Assembly: GCF_016481275.1 (NCBI RefSeq)
Contig: NZ_JAEMNW010000002.1
Coordinates: 1,240,001 to 1,304,000 of the forward strand
DNA from: Antrihabitans auranticaus
GTDB taxonomy: Bacteria; Actinomycetota; Actinomycetes; Mycobacteriales; Mycobacteriaceae
Direction of reading: 5' to 3'
DNA: 64,000 nt
The position numbers and the translations under genes are program-made. The first letter of the stretch is position 1. Each line of letters begins with the position of its first letter. The notes under the pieces are model-generated. The model saw only the letters and a program-made list of their open reading frames with translations, ran no database searches and was not told where the DNA came from. Shown one piece after another: positions 40,817 through 49,729 of this stretch.

Positions 40817-43126
40817 TCAGGAGCGGGAAGGATTCCCAGCGATCCACGAGGCGATTTGCGTACGCGAAGTGAAGTCGAGCTTTGCCAGCACGCGCTCCAC
40901 GTGGCCGTCGACGGTCCGCGGTGAGATCACGAGCGCCTCGGCGACTGCCCTGTTGCTCATGCCCTTGGCGATCAGTTCCGCAATCTCCTGTTCGCGCTTC
41001 GTCAGAACCGGCCTGGCATCCGGGCGTGCGGCAGCTGCGTGGACGTCCAGGGCGAGGTCTAGGGCCGCGTCCTTCGTCAGGTCGGCGTGCTTCGCGATAG
41101 TGTCGTCGACCCGCTTGCGGCCCAAAGCTTTTACGACAAGTGCTGCGGATGCCGACGAGTCACGGTGGATGTCGGGACCGAACGCTTCGACAGTGGTACC
41201 CAGACCGGTCCAGACTGCCTGCGCGGCGCCGTACAGGTCGGCTGCACGATCGAAATTCCGGCTCGCCTCGATCCACGAGAGGAGCTCGATGGTCAGCGCA
41301 ACGCAGATGCTGTCCTTGAAGGACCGTTGCACAGCAAGGGCGGCTCGGGCATCTTTTTCTGCGCCCGCGGCATCCGCGAGGTGCCACCGGGCGACGCCGC
41401 TGATCCACAGCGTGTACGCGTACGCCCAGAGTTCACCGTCCTTCTGGCTCAGCGCAAGCGCGCTTCGACACGTGCCCAGGGCGTCGTCATGGCGTCCGTT
41501 GTAGGTCTGGGCCATCGCAAGCTGAAACGCGGTCGTGAGTTCGGAAGCCCTGTCGCCCACGCTGACGAAGCCCGCGATCGCCTGCTCGAACGAGACGATC
41601 GCGGCCGCGGTGTCACCCGAAAACAGGTGATGGATGGCGATCCATTGGGCGGAGTGCGACGCCAATCGGCCGTCGCCGCGAGCGCGCGCGAAATCGCTAC
41701 ACTCGACCAGCCAGTGCTGGGCCGGATCGCGGTCGCCCTGAATGAGCGCTACCCATGCCGCGACCCACAACGCCTCACCACGGTGCGGTCCAGGTTCGCG
41801 TAACGCATCGAGAACCTGTTCGAGCACGCGCCGCCCGTCGCTCAGGAAGCCGCCGGCGATCCAGTGGTAGCGCAGGTCAACCGCAAGTTCAGCACCCGCG
41901 CCCAACTCCCCGGGGGTGGTAACAGACCACTCCAGGGCCGACATGAGATTCGGATGATCGCGCTTCATCGCGGCAAGAGCAGTCGCCTGCCCGCGTCCAC
42001 ACCACTGTGCGACCATCTGCTTCGCGTTGTTGCGATAGTGGTCGCGATGACGCGTCCGCACTGTCGACCGCTCTCCCGATTCCGCCAGCAATTCGGCCCC
42101 GTACTCACGGACCGTCATCAGTTGGCGAAAACGCACGGTTTCGCCGTCGCGATCGATCACGAGAATCGACTTCGCGACGAGCCTGTCCAGCACATCGATC
42201 ACGTCGTCCCGGTTCAGCTCCCCGAATCCACAGACCTGCTCGGCCGCATCGAGATCGAGGCTGCCGGTGAACACCGAAAGCCTTGCCCACAACAGTTTCT
42301 CGGCATCTGTGCAGAGCTCGTAACTCCAGTCGATCAGCGCTCGCAACGTCTGCTGCCGGGGTAACGCGACCCGGTTGCCGCCGGTCAAAAGCTGGAACCG
42401 GCGGTCGAGGCGGGCAACGATCTGGGTGACCGACAGTGCGCGCAGCCGAGTCGTCGCCAGTTCGATGGCGAGCGGGATGCCGTCGAGCCGATTGCACAGC
42501 TGTACAACGGCAACCGAATTCTCTTGCGTCACAGCAAAGTCCGGCGTGATGTCGCGGGCACGATCGATAAAAAGCCGAACTGCTTCGAATCTGTCGATGC
42601 TTTCGGGGCTGTGCACGATATCGGGCGGAGGAGTCGTCAACGGCGGGACTGTGCACGAGTGCTCACCTGCGATCCCGAGCGGTTCACGGCTGGTCGCAAG
42701 GATTCGCAGCCCAGGTGCGTGCGCGAGCAACTCGTCTACGAGTGCCGCGACCGGCGCGAGCATGTGTTCACAATTGTCGAGAACTATGAGCAGCTGGCGT
42801 TCGCGCAAGTAGTCCGTGAGCTTTCGGATCGGTGCACGGTTGGACTGATCGGGCACGGCAAGCGTCGACACCACAGCCGAGGTCAGGCTGGATTCGTCCT
42901 CGACACTTGCCAATTCGACGATCCACGTGCCGTCGCGAAATGCCCGCCGCGCCCGTTCGGCAAGTTCGTAGGCAAGCCGCGTCTTGCCTACTCCGCCCGG
43001 ACCGGTCAGCGTGACCAGGCGAGACTCCCCCATCGCACTCTTGGCGTCAGCGAGTTCGCGGCGGCGGCCCACGAAGCTCGTGATCACCGCATGCCGCCTC
43101 GGGCGGTCCGGATCGCTTTCGGCCAT
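40817..43126 (-). CDS. LAL-type LuxR transcriptional regulator with NTPase domain
   Basis: A 769-aa regulator. The N-terminal AAA/NB-ARC-like module has Walker A TGPGGVGKTRLAYELAE (about 40-56) and Walker B LLIVLDNCEHML. The sensor-like region is LDGIPLAIELATTRLRALS. A helical TPR-like middle follows. The C-terminal LuxR HTH is LTKREQEIAELIAKGMSNRAVAEALVISPRTVDGHVERVLAKLDF. It lies upstream of the monooxygenase-esterase pair on the same strand and is the probable activator. Inducer unknown. Confidence 0.9.
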   Translation of the reverse strand: MAESDPDRPRRHAVITSFVGRRRELADAKSAMGESRLVTLTGPGGVGKTRLAYELAERARRAFRDGTWIVELASVEDESSLTSAVVSTLAVPDQSNRAPIRKLTDYLRERQLLIVLDNCEHMLAPVAALVDELLAHAPGLRILATSREPLGIAGEHSCTVPPLTTPPPDIVHSPESIDRFEAVRLFIDRARDITPDFAVTQENSVAVVQLCNRLDGIPLAIELATTRLRALSVTQIVARLDRRFQLLTGGNRVALPRQQTLRALIDWSYELCTDAEKLLWARLSVFTGSLDLDAAEQVCGFGELNRDDVIDVLDRLVAKSILVIDRDGETVRFRQLMTVREYGAELLAESGERSTVRTRHRDHYRNNAKQMVAQWCGRGQATALAAMKRDHPNLMSALEWSVTTPGELGAGAELAVDLRYHWIAGGFLSDGRRVLEQVLDALREPGPHRGEALWVAAWVALIQGDRDPAQHWLVECSDFARARGDGRLASHSAQWIAIHHLFSGDTAAAIVSFEQAIAGFVSVGDRASELTTAFQLAMAQTYNGRHDDALGTCRSALALSQKDGELWAYAYTLWISGVARWHLADAAGAEKDARAALAVQRSFKDSICVALTIELLSWIEASRNFDRAADLYGAAQAVWTGLGTTVEAFGPDIHRDSSASAALVVKALGRKRVDDTIAKHADLTKDAALDLALDVHAAAARPDARPVLTKREQEIAELIAKGMSNRAVAEALVISPRTVDGHVERVLAKLDFTSRTQIASWIAGNPSRS

Positions 43127-43162
43127 GTGGCCTCTCGACGTGGTGCGTTCGGTCTTTTCGGT

Positions 43163-44224
43163 TCACTCTCCCACGTCAGCGCCGTGCAGGGCACCGAGAA
43201 GGATCTTGCGAAGTCGGTCGTCGGTAACTGTCCGCTGACCCGGATATGCACCGGCCGATACCTGGCCGATGACGTCGTTCAGGTCGCCTTCTCGGAGTCC
43301 GAGTTGCGCCAGCGATCGGGGCACACCGAGTCGCCGTGCGAGCGCGGCGAAACCATGTGCGGGAGGTGCTCCGAGTGCGCGTTCCAACGCCGCGGCCGCC
43401 TCGGGCTCCGTCTCGAGCATGAAGGCCGCGACATGCGGTAACACGACGGCGTGCGTCGCTGCGTGCGGAAGATCGAAGGTGCCCCCCAAGACGTGACACA
43501 GCTTGTGGTGCAGTCCCATCGTGGTGGCGCCGAGACAGGCACCGCAGAGCCATGCGCCACGGAGTGCGGCTGCGCGGGCGGCAATATCGCCTGGGTTCGA
43601 GACGACCCGGGGCAGAGCTTGCGCGAGAGAGCGCACACCTTCTTCCGCCATGAGCGAAGTGATCGGCGAGCGGTCCGGCGCGTAGAGCGCTTCCATCGCA
43701 TGTGCCATTGCGTTGAGGCCGCTCGTCGCGGAAACCTCCTGCGACAGGCCGATCGTCAGCTCTGGGTCGTAGACAACGCTGTGCGGCAGCACTTTCCGGT
43801 CACGACCCGTCGTCTTGCGACCGTCTGCTGTCATTCCCCAGACCGGTGTCATTTCCGAACCGGCGTAAGTCGTAGGCACTGCGACGATCGGCAGACCAGT
43901 TTCCAGGGCGATGGCTTTGCCGAGCCCGATCGTCGATCCGCCACCGATCGCGACACAACTGTCGGCGCCGGCATCGGTGGCTGCCTGCGTTGCCGCGCGC
44001 GCAGTGGCAGCGGGCACATGCATTTTCGCGCCGCTGAACACTCCCACCGATCGTGAACCCAGGAGGTCAGCAGCACGGTCACCGAGCCCACGATGTCCCG
44101 GTGTGCTCAGTACGAGCACTTTGCCGAGACCGAGGTGCTCGAGTTCGTCGGCGAGTCGTCCGATTGCGCCCACCTCGAACACGACCCGCATGGGCAGTGC
44201 CTCGTAGGTGAACTTTTCGGTCAC
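43163..44224 (-). CDS. Maleylacetate reductase
   Basis: A 353-aa iron-containing-alcohol-dehydrogenase-family enzyme reducing maleylacetate to 3-oxoadipate with NAD(P)H. The start is the GTG at 44222-44224 (MTEKFTYEALPMRVVFEVGA), overlapping the dioxygenase stop. The family pattern CVAIGGGSTIGLGKAIA, VPTTYAGSEMTPVWGMT and the His-rich TTMGLHHKLCHVLGGTFDLPHAATHAVVLPH are present. It consumes the product of the adjacent hydroxyquinol dioxygenase and delivers 3-oxoadipate to the CoA-transferase encoded upstream in the same operon. Confidence 0.93.
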   Translation of the reverse strand: MTEKFTYEALPMRVVFEVGAIGRLADELEHLGLGKVLVLSTPGHRGLGDRAADLLGSRSVGVFSGAKMHVPAATARAATQAATDAGADSCVAIGGGSTIGLGKAIALETGLPIVAVPTTYAGSEMTPVWGMTADGRKTTGRDRKVLPHSVVYDPELTIGLSQEVSATSGLNAMAHAMEALYAPDRSPITSLMAEEGVRSLAQALPRVVSNPGDIAARAAALRGAWLCGACLGATTMGLHHKLCHVLGGTFDLPHAATHAVVLPHVAAFMLETEPEAAAALERALGAPPAHGFAALARRLGVPRSLAQLGLREGDLNDVIGQVSAGAYPGQRTVTDDRLRKILLGALHGADVGE

Positions 44225-45048
44225 TGATCGACCTTGGCCAGGACGATGTCGAACTCCGCGTGCCTGCGGTCGCCGTCCGCCACGAACTCGGTGATCAGGC
44301 TTTTCTTCACCGCGAAGACGGCGTCGCTGTCGATGTACGGGCTGTCCGCGACGAACACGTGAGTGGTCACCGGCTCGTAGCCCTCCGCCTGCGCGATGAA
44401 GTGAATGTGGGCGGGCCGGTACGGGTGCCGGTTCGTCGCATTCAACAGTCGGCCGACCGGTCCGTCGGTCGGTATCGGGTAGTGGCTGGGCACCACCGTG
44501 CGGAAGTGGAATCGTCCATTCTCGTCGGTGCGGAAGACTCCGCGACCGTTGCCCGCAGGTTGCGTATCGGGCTGCTGCACGTCGTAGAAACCGTCTTCGT
44601 TGCATTGCCAGACATCGACTTCCGCGTCTCGCAACGGGACACCGTCGAGGCCCGTGACCGTTCCGGAGACGGTACAGGGCGTGCCGGTGCCGATCTCGTC
44701 GATGGTTTCGCCGAGCGCGCGACTCGGCGATTCGGTCATGTGAAATGGGCCGAGCACGGTCGCTTCGGTTCCGCCCACTTCGGTGCCGTTGATGGTCTCC
44801 ACGAGCATCGATACACCGAGCACGTCGGACAGCAGGACGAATTCCTGCCGCGTGTCGTCGCAGGTGTGGCCGACCTCGGTGAGGAACTCGATGGCGTGCT
44901 CCCACTCTTGGCGGCTCGGCTTCGTCTCTTTGACGAATGCGTGCAGATGCGTGGTCAGGCTCGTAAGTATTTCGCGCAGGCGCGGATCGGGCGTCGCGTC
45001 GAAGCTGGCAACTACCGCGGCGGTGGCACTTTCCTCGGTGAAGTCCAT
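44221..45048 (-). CDS. Hydroxyquinol 1,2-dioxygenase (intradiol)
   Basis: A 275-aa non-heme Fe(III) intradiol dioxygenase that opens hydroxyquinol (1,2,4-trihydroxybenzene) to maleylacetate. The iron ligands are Tyr155 (EDGFYDVQ), Tyr190 (PSHYPIPTDG), His214 and His216 (RPAHIHFI). The substrate is inferred from the linked maleylacetate reductase gene and from sequence features (QCNEDGFYDVQQPDTQP) that differ from catechol dioxygenases. The ATG lies 26 bp after the CoA-transferase B stop. A separate catechol 1,2-dioxygenase is at 61233. Confidence 0.93.
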   Translation of the reverse strand: MDFTEESATAAVVASFDATPDPRLREILTSLTTHLHAFVKETKPSRQEWEHAIEFLTEVGHTCDDTRQEFVLLSDVLGVSMLVETINGTEVGGTEATVLGPFHMTESPSRALGETIDEIGTGTPCTVSGTVTGLDGVPLRDAEVDVWQCNEDGFYDVQQPDTQPAGNGRGVFRTDENGRFHFRTVVPSHYPIPTDGPVGRLLNATNRHPYRPAHIHFIAQAEGYEPVTTHVFVADSPYIDSDAVFAVKKSLITEFVADGDRRHAEFDIVLAKVDQ

Positions 45049-45074
45049 GATCCCTCCCTTTGTATCAGCGCTAC

Positions 45075-45722
45075 CTACGCGGCACGGACAGCGACCTCGA
45101 TGATCGGCGCACCAGTTGCGGCACGAACCTCATCGACGGAAATTCCGGGCGCCGTTTCGACGAGTCGCAGCCCATCGGGGGTTACGTCGAGGACCGCCAT
45201 GTCGGTGATGATCCTTTGCACGCAGCCCAATCCGGTCAGCGGCAGGGTGCACTCGGCGAGAATCTTCGGCTCACCCTTCTTCGACACGTGTTCCATCATC
45301 ACGATGACGCGACGGGCGCCGTGGACGAGGTCCATCGCGCCGCCCATGCCCTTGACCATATGGCCGGGAATCATCCAGTTCGCGAGATCGCCACGGGCGC
45401 TCACCTGCATTGCGCCGAGCACCGCGACGTCGACGTGGCCGCCACGAATCATCCCGAAAGACTGTGCGGAATCGAAGTACGACGCACCCGGCAGGACTGT
45501 GATGGTCTCCTTGCCGGCGTTGATCAACTCGGGATCCAATTCGTCTTCGGTGGGATAGGGCCCGACCCCGAGCACCCCGTTCTCCGAGTGCAACACAACG
45601 GTGATGTCCGGCGAGAGATAGTTCGGTACGAGCGTGGGCATCCCGATGCCGAGGTTGACGTACTGGCCGTCTTCGAGTTCCTGTGCGACGCGCGCCGCCA
45701 TCAGTTCGCGGGTGAGTTTCAT
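45075..45722 (-). CDS. pcaJ: 3-oxoadipate CoA-transferase, subunit B
   Basis: A 215-aa class I CoA-transferase beta subunit. The motifs [14 protein letters not shown] and [10 protein letters not shown] are complete; the Glu of SENG is the catalytic residue forming the glutamyl-CoA intermediate. It overlaps subunit A by ATGA. The pair moves CoA from succinyl-CoA to 3-oxoadipate, giving 3-oxoadipyl-CoA for the thiolase at 48172. Association with hydroxyquinol genes supports 3-oxoadipate over acetoacetate as substrate. Confidence 0.92.
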   Translation of the reverse strand: MKLTRELMAARVAQELEDGQYVNLGIGMPTLVPNYLSPDITVVLHSENGVLGVGPYPTEDELDPELINAGKETITVLPGASYFDSAQSFGMIRGGHVDVAVLGAMQVSARGDLANWMIPGHMVKGMGGAMDLVHGARRVIVMMEHVSKKGEPKILAECTLPLTGLGCVQRIITDMAVLDVTPDGLRLVETAPGISVDEVRAATGAPIIEVAVRAA

Positions 45723-46468
45723 GCCCTGACCGTCCTCTTCTCGATGCCGACTGCCACCTTGCCGACGTGGACCACGCGCTGCACATGGATGCCCGGGATG
45801 TGCACCTCGTCCGGGTCGATCTCGCCGGGCTCGACGAGGTGCTCGACCTGCGCGATCGTGATACGTCCCGCGGTGGCGGCAGGCGGATTGAAATTCTTGG
45901 CACTGCGGCGGAAGACGAGGTTGCCGTGCCGGTCACCCTTCCACGCATGGACGAGCGCGTAGTCGGTGACGATGCCGCGCTCCATGACATACGTGACGCC
46001 GTCGAACTGTCGCGTTTCCTTGGGCGCGGTCGCCACGGCGATGCCGCCCTGACCGTCGTAGCGCAGCGGCAGCCCGCCGTCGGCAACCTGGGTGCCGACG
46101 CCCGCCGGTGTGAAGAAGGCCGGGATGCCGGCACCGCCGGCCCGCATGCGCTCTGCGAGGGTGCCCTGCGGGGTGAGTTCGACCTCGAGTTCGCCGGAAA
46201 GATACTGCCTCGCGAACTCTTTGTTCTCCCCGACGTACGAGCTGACCGTGCGCCGGATCCGGCGTGCCGCCAGCAGGACGCCCAGGCCGAAACCTGCTGT
46301 CCCGCAGTTATTACTGACAACTTCGAGATCGGTCGCGCCCTGCTCGAGGAGCGCGCCGATCAGAACCTCGGGAACGCCGACCAGGCCGAAGCCGCCGACA
46401 GCGAGCGACGCGCCGTCGGGGATGTCGGCGACCGCCTCGGCTGCGGAAGAAATGACCTTGTCCATCAT
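45719..46468 (-). CDS. pcaI: 3-oxoadipate CoA-transferase, subunit A
   Basis: A 249-aa class I CoA-transferase alpha subunit. The CoA-binding motif is [62 protein letters not shown] is typical. The start is ATG 46466-46468 ([13 protein letters not shown]); ATG 46480 is an alternative. Further upstream codons are not coding. It is first in the minus-strand operon pcaI-pcaJ-hydroxyquinol dioxygenase-maleylacetate reductase. The divergent promoter region (46469-46609) contains GTTCG repeats probably bound by the IclR regulator at 47383. Confidence 0.92.
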   Translation of the reverse strand: MMDKVISSAAEAVADIPDGASLAVGGFGLVGVPEVLIGALLEQGATDLEVVSNNCGTAGFGLGVLLAARRIRRTVSSYVGENKEFARQYLSGELEVELTPQGTLAERMRAGGAGIPAFFTPAGVGTQVADGGLPLRYDGQGGIAVATAPKETRQFDGVTYVMERGIVTDYALVHAWKGDRHGNLVFRRSAKNFNPPAATAGRITIAQVEHLVEPGEIDPDEVHIPGIHVQRVVHVGKVAVGIEKRTVRA

Positions 46469-46509
46469 GTCGACCAGCATAGCGCGGGGCGTGCGTATTG
46501 TGAACCCAC

Positions 46510-46595
46510 GTTCGTATCGCGAACATTCTTCTTGATTGGGTGAGCGAGCTGTGGCTATGATGTTCGCATTGCGGAAGCATGTCCATATGACGAAC
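46510..46595. promoter_or_regulatory. Candidate IclR/PcaR operator cluster in the pcaI-pcaD divergent promoter
   Basis: Three related 15-bp elements: GTTCGTATCGCGAAC (46510-46524, palindromic arms GTTCG/CGAAC), GTTCGCATTGCGGAA (46562-46576), and on the opposite strand GTTCGTCATATGGAC (46595-46581). They lie between the divergent CoA-transferase and enol-lactonase genes, where an IclR protein controlling both transcripts should bind. IclR proteins of the pca group are known to use GTTCG-type repeats. Confidence 0.6.
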
Positions 46596-46609
46596 ATGGG
46601 GTCGAGATA

Positions 46610-47386
46610 GTGGTTGAGCTCGCTTACCAATTGACGGGTCCGCGGCCGGATGCGCCCACGGTCGTCCTGCTCGGCTCGCTGGGTTCGGACCGGTCGATGT
46701 GGGATCCACAGGTCAGCACACTTGCCGCCGCGTACAACGTGCTGGCCGTCGACGTCCGCGGACACGGCGAATCACCGGTCCCTACAGGCAGTTACACAGT
46801 TTCAGCGCTCGCCGGCGATGTGCTCGAACTGCTGGACCGGCTAGGCCTGGAAGCGGTGCACGTTGTAGGACTGTCACTCGGTGGAGCGATCGCACAGCAC
46901 CTGGCCGCATCGGCTCCGCATCGCGTCCGGACACTTACCCTCCTGTGCACCGCGGCGAAGTTCGGCGAACCCGCGGGCTGGCTCGAACGGGCCGCCTTCG
47001 TGCGCGAGCAGGGCACGGCCGCCCTCGCCGGAGCGGTCGTCGCACGGTGGTTCAGCCCGGCGTTTGCCGATGAGGACGTCGTCGCACGGTCGCTTGCCAT
47101 GGTCGCCGGAACACCGGACGAGGGCTACGCACGTTGCTGCGAAGCGCTCGCGAGCTGGGACGGACGGGAGGCCCTCGGGCGCATCGCCGCACCCACTCTG
47201 GTGATAGCCGGCGCCCAGGATCCCGCGACCCCGCCTGCCACTCTCGCCGCGATTGCCGACGGCGTGGCCGGTGCCACGCTGCACGTTCTCGATCCCGGGG
47301 CCCACCTTGTGAACGTCGAACAGCAGGATGTGGTGTCGAAGCTGATTGCCGAGCACATCAGTGCCGAAAACATCGAGGGGCCATGA
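46610..47386 (+). CDS. pcaD: 3-oxoadipate enol-lactonase
   Basis: A 258-aa alpha/beta-hydrolase that opens 3-oxoadipate enol-lactone to 3-oxoadipate. The nucleophile is in HVVGLSLGGAIAQHLAA. The Asp is in VIAGAQDPATPP and the His in DPGAHLVNVEQ. The start is GTG 46610 (MVELAYQLTGP). Its stop overlaps the IclR gene by ATGA. It closes the catechol branch: CatC at 63196 produces its substrate. Length and motifs fit stand-alone PcaD, not the PcaL fusion seen in some rhodococci. Confidence 0.9.
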   Translation: MVELAYQLTGPRPDAPTVVLLGSLGSDRSMWDPQVSTLAAAYNVLAVDVRGHGESPVPTGSYTVSALAGDVLELLDRLGLEAVHVVGLSLGGAIAQHLAASAPHRVRTLTLLCTAAKFGEPAGWLERAAFVREQGTAALAGAVVARWFSPAFADEDVVARSLAMVAGTPDEGYARCCEALASWDGREALGRIAAPTLVIAGAQDPATPPATLAAIADGVAGATLHVLDPGAHLVNVEQQDVVSKLIAEHISAENIEGP

Positions 47387-48162
47387 CAGAACCGACACCC
47401 GATTACGTCCAGTCACTTGCTCGCGGGCTCGCAGTGATAAGGGCGTTCGACGCCGAACATCCCCGCCAAACGTTGAGCGATGTCGCCAAAGCGACAGACC
47501 TCACGCGCGCGACAGCTCGGCGATTTCTGTTGACGCTGACCGAACTCGGCTACGTCCGTGCGGATGGCACCATGTTCTCGTTGACGCCGCGCGTCCTCGA
47601 ACTCGGCTACAGCTACCTCTCCAGCCTGAGCTTGCCCGAGGTGGCTGGTCCGCATCTGGAAGCGTTGGCCAAGCAGGTCCACGAGTCGGCTTCGGTGTCG
47701 ATCCTGGACGGCACCGACATCGTTTACGTCGCACGCGTCCCGGTCAGCCGGATCATGACCGTTTCCATAACGATCGGCACCCGGTTCCCGGCATTCGCGA
47801 CATCGATGGGACGAGTACTGCTCGCCGGCCTCTCCCCTGCCGACCTCGACGACTACCTGGCGAAGGTCGAGCTCAAACCCTTGACCGGCAGGACTATTGC
47901 GAGCGTCGATGCTCTCCGCGAGGAACTTGCCCGCGTCCGGAACAGCGGGTTCTGCGTCGTCGATTCGGAGCTCGAAGAGGGCCTTCGATCGCTCGCCGCG
48001 CCGGTTCGTGATCAGACCGGCGCAGTCGTCGCCGCAGCGAATATCTCCACCCAGTCCGCGCGCTACACCGCCGCGGCAATTCGGAAGGAGCTGCTCCCCG
48101 CGCTCCTGGCGACCGCCGAGGCGATCCGCCTCGACCTCGCACGTGTCAACACCCAACCCTGA
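47383..48162 (+). CDS. pcaR: IclR-family regulator of the 3-oxoadipate genes (PcaR-like)
   Basis: A 259-aa IclR-type regulator. The N-terminal winged HTH is SLARGLAVIRAFDAEHPRQTLSDVAKATDLTRATARRFLLTLTELGYV. The effector domain includes LDGTDIVYVARVPVSRIMTVSITIGTRFPAFATSMGRVLLAGL. It is 9 bp from the thiolase gene and overlaps pcaD. Gene order pcaI-J (minus) / pcaD-R-F (plus) agrees with pca regulation. The likely effector is 3-oxoadipate or protocatechuate-type metabolites. Paralogue of the CatR protein encoded at 60324 (the two share the [34 protein letters not shown] pattern). Confidence 0.9.
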   Translation: MTEPTPDYVQSLARGLAVIRAFDAEHPRQTLSDVAKATDLTRATARRFLLTLTELGYVRADGTMFSLTPRVLELGYSYLSSLSLPEVAGPHLEALAKQVHESASVSILDGTDIVYVARVPVSRIMTVSITIGTRFPAFATSMGRVLLAGLSPADLDDYLAKVELKPLTGRTIASVDALREELARVRNSGFCVVDSELEEGLRSLAAPVRDQTGAVVAAANISTQSARYTAAAIRKELLPALLATAEAIRLDLARVNTQP

Positions 48163-48171
48163 GGAAAATCC

Positions 48172-49380
48172 ATGCCCGACGCCGTCATCTGCGAACCGCT
48201 ACGAACGCCCGTCGGGCGGTTCGGAGGTGTGTTCAAGGACGTTCCCGCCGACGTTCTTGTCGCAACTGTTATCACGGAGCTGGTGTCCCGCACCGGAATC
48301 GACGGTTCGCTGATCGACGACGTCATCCTCGGCCAGGGCTCACCGAACGGGGAGGCTCCTGCGATCGGCCGGGTCGCGGCGCTGAATGCCGGCCTGGGCG
48401 TCTCGGTTCCGGGGATGCAGGTCGATCGACGATGTGGTGCCGGCCTGCAAGCAGTGGTGCAGGCGTGCATGCAGGTCGCGACCGGAGCCAGCGATCTCGT
48501 GCTGGCCGGCGGGGTCGAGTCCATGAGTCAGGTCGAGTTCTATGCGACCGGAATGCGGTGGGGCGTAAAGGGCGAAGGGGTGTCCTTGATGGACCGCCTC
48601 GCGCGAGCACGCGCCACCGCCGGCGGTCGTGACTTCCCGGTGCCCGGCGGGATGATCGAGACCGCCGAGAATCTGCGAGCCGAGTTCTCGATAAGTCGCG
48701 CGGACCAGGATGCATTGGCTGTCCAATCCCATAAGCGCGCGGTTGCAGCGCAGCGGTCGGGAGTGTTTGCCGAGGAGATCGTGGGAGTCCCCGTTCCCCA
48801 GCGCAAATCGGCTCCCGTCGTCGTCGATACAGACGAACATCCGCGGGCCGATACGACTTTGGAGTCTTTGGCCAAGCTGCGGGCTGTGCGGTCGTCGATC
48901 GATCCGGAATCCACTGTCACCGCGGGCAATGCGAGTGGCCAGAACGACGGTGCGGCGGTGTGCATCGTGACAACACCCGAGAAGGCCCGCGCGTTGGGCC
49001 TGCGTCCGCTGGCTCGACTGGCGTCCTGGGCCGTCGCGGGGGTGCCGCCCCGGACCATGGGGATCGGTCCGGTGCCGGCCTGCGAGCGTGCCCTCGCCCG
49101 CCTAGACCTGAAACTCGACGACATGGACGTCATCGAACTGAACGAAGCTTTCGCAGCGCAAACGCTTGCGGTGCTTCGCACCTGGGGCATCGAACCGGAC
49201 GACCCGCGCTTGAACCCGCACGGCTCCGGAATTTCCCTGGGCCATCCGGTCGGCGCCACCGGTGCCCGGATGCTCGCCACGTTGCTGCGCGAACTGGACC
49301 GTCGCGAAGGTCGGTACGGGCTCGAAACCATGTGCATCGGTGGGGGCCAGGGCCTGGCCGCGGTTTTCGAGCGGGTGTAA
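48172..49380 (+). CDS. pcaF: Beta-ketoadipyl-CoA thiolase
   Basis: A 402-aa thiolase cleaving 3-oxoadipyl-CoA to succinyl-CoA and acetyl-CoA. The acyl-enzyme Cys is in MQVDRRCGAGLQAVVQA. The active-site His is in NPHGSGISLGHPVGATGAR. The second Cys is in ETMCIGGGQGLAAVFE. The ATG follows GAGGAAA. It is the last gene before a 121-bp tandem-repeat zone. The beta-ketoadipyl assignment depends on the pca neighbours; the family is otherwise similar to acetoacetyl-CoA thiolases. Confidence 0.92.
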   Translation: MPDAVICEPLRTPVGRFGGVFKDVPADVLVATVITELVSRTGIDGSLIDDVILGQGSPNGEAPAIGRVAALNAGLGVSVPGMQVDRRCGAGLQAVVQACMQVATGASDLVLAGGVESMSQVEFYATGMRWGVKGEGVSLMDRLARARATAGGRDFPVPGGMIETAENLRAEFSISRADQDALAVQSHKRAVAAQRSGVFAEEIVGVPVPQRKSAPVVVDTDEHPRADTTLESLAKLRAVRSSIDPESTVTAGNASGQNDGAAVCIVTTPEKARALGLRPLARLASWAVAGVPPRTMGIGPVPACERALARLDLKLDDMDVIELNEAFAAQTLAVLRTWGIEPDDPRLNPHGSGISLGHPVGATGARMLATLLRELDRREGRYGLETMCIGGGQGLAAVFERV

Positions 49381-49383
49381 GGG

Positions 49384-49680
49384 TCGGCGTGTCGGGTTGG
49401 CGCGTCGCCGAAACCCGCCCAGCCGCACCCCTTTTCGGGACTCGCACCTGATTTAGGGCCCAAAACTCGGTGCGGATCCCTAAAGTCGCTGCAACTGAGC
49501 AGGTTCGGCGTGTCGGCGTCGGCGCGTCGCCGAAACCCGCCCAGCCGCACCCCTTTTCGGGACCCGCACCTGATTTAGGGCCCAAAACCCGGTGCGGATC
49601 CCTAAAGTCGGTGCGACTGAGCGGATTCGGCGTGTCCGGTCGGCGCGTCGCCGATACCCGCCCAGCCACACATCGCTGGA
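49384..49680. repeat. Intergenic 121-bp tandem repeat, about 2.4 copies
   Basis: Units anchored on CGCGTCGCCGA begin at 49401, 49523 and 49644, a period of 121-122 bp; the third is partial. Each full unit contains an inverted repeat TTTAGGG ... CCCTAAA (49452-49458/49478-49484 and 49574-49580/49600-49606) that could form a hairpin and act as bidirectional terminator. It fills the gap between the convergent thiolase and phenol-hydroxylase genes; no gene is present here. Confidence 0.85.
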
Positions 49681-49729
49681 CCGGAACCGCACATTCGCGC
49701 GGCCCCGGCCCAGTTGCCCGATCAGCGGA

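Noticed and set aside
44225-44905. N-terminal extension of maleylacetate reductase
   Set aside because: The extra codons are antisense-frame shadow of the dioxygenase gene and Arg/His-rich.
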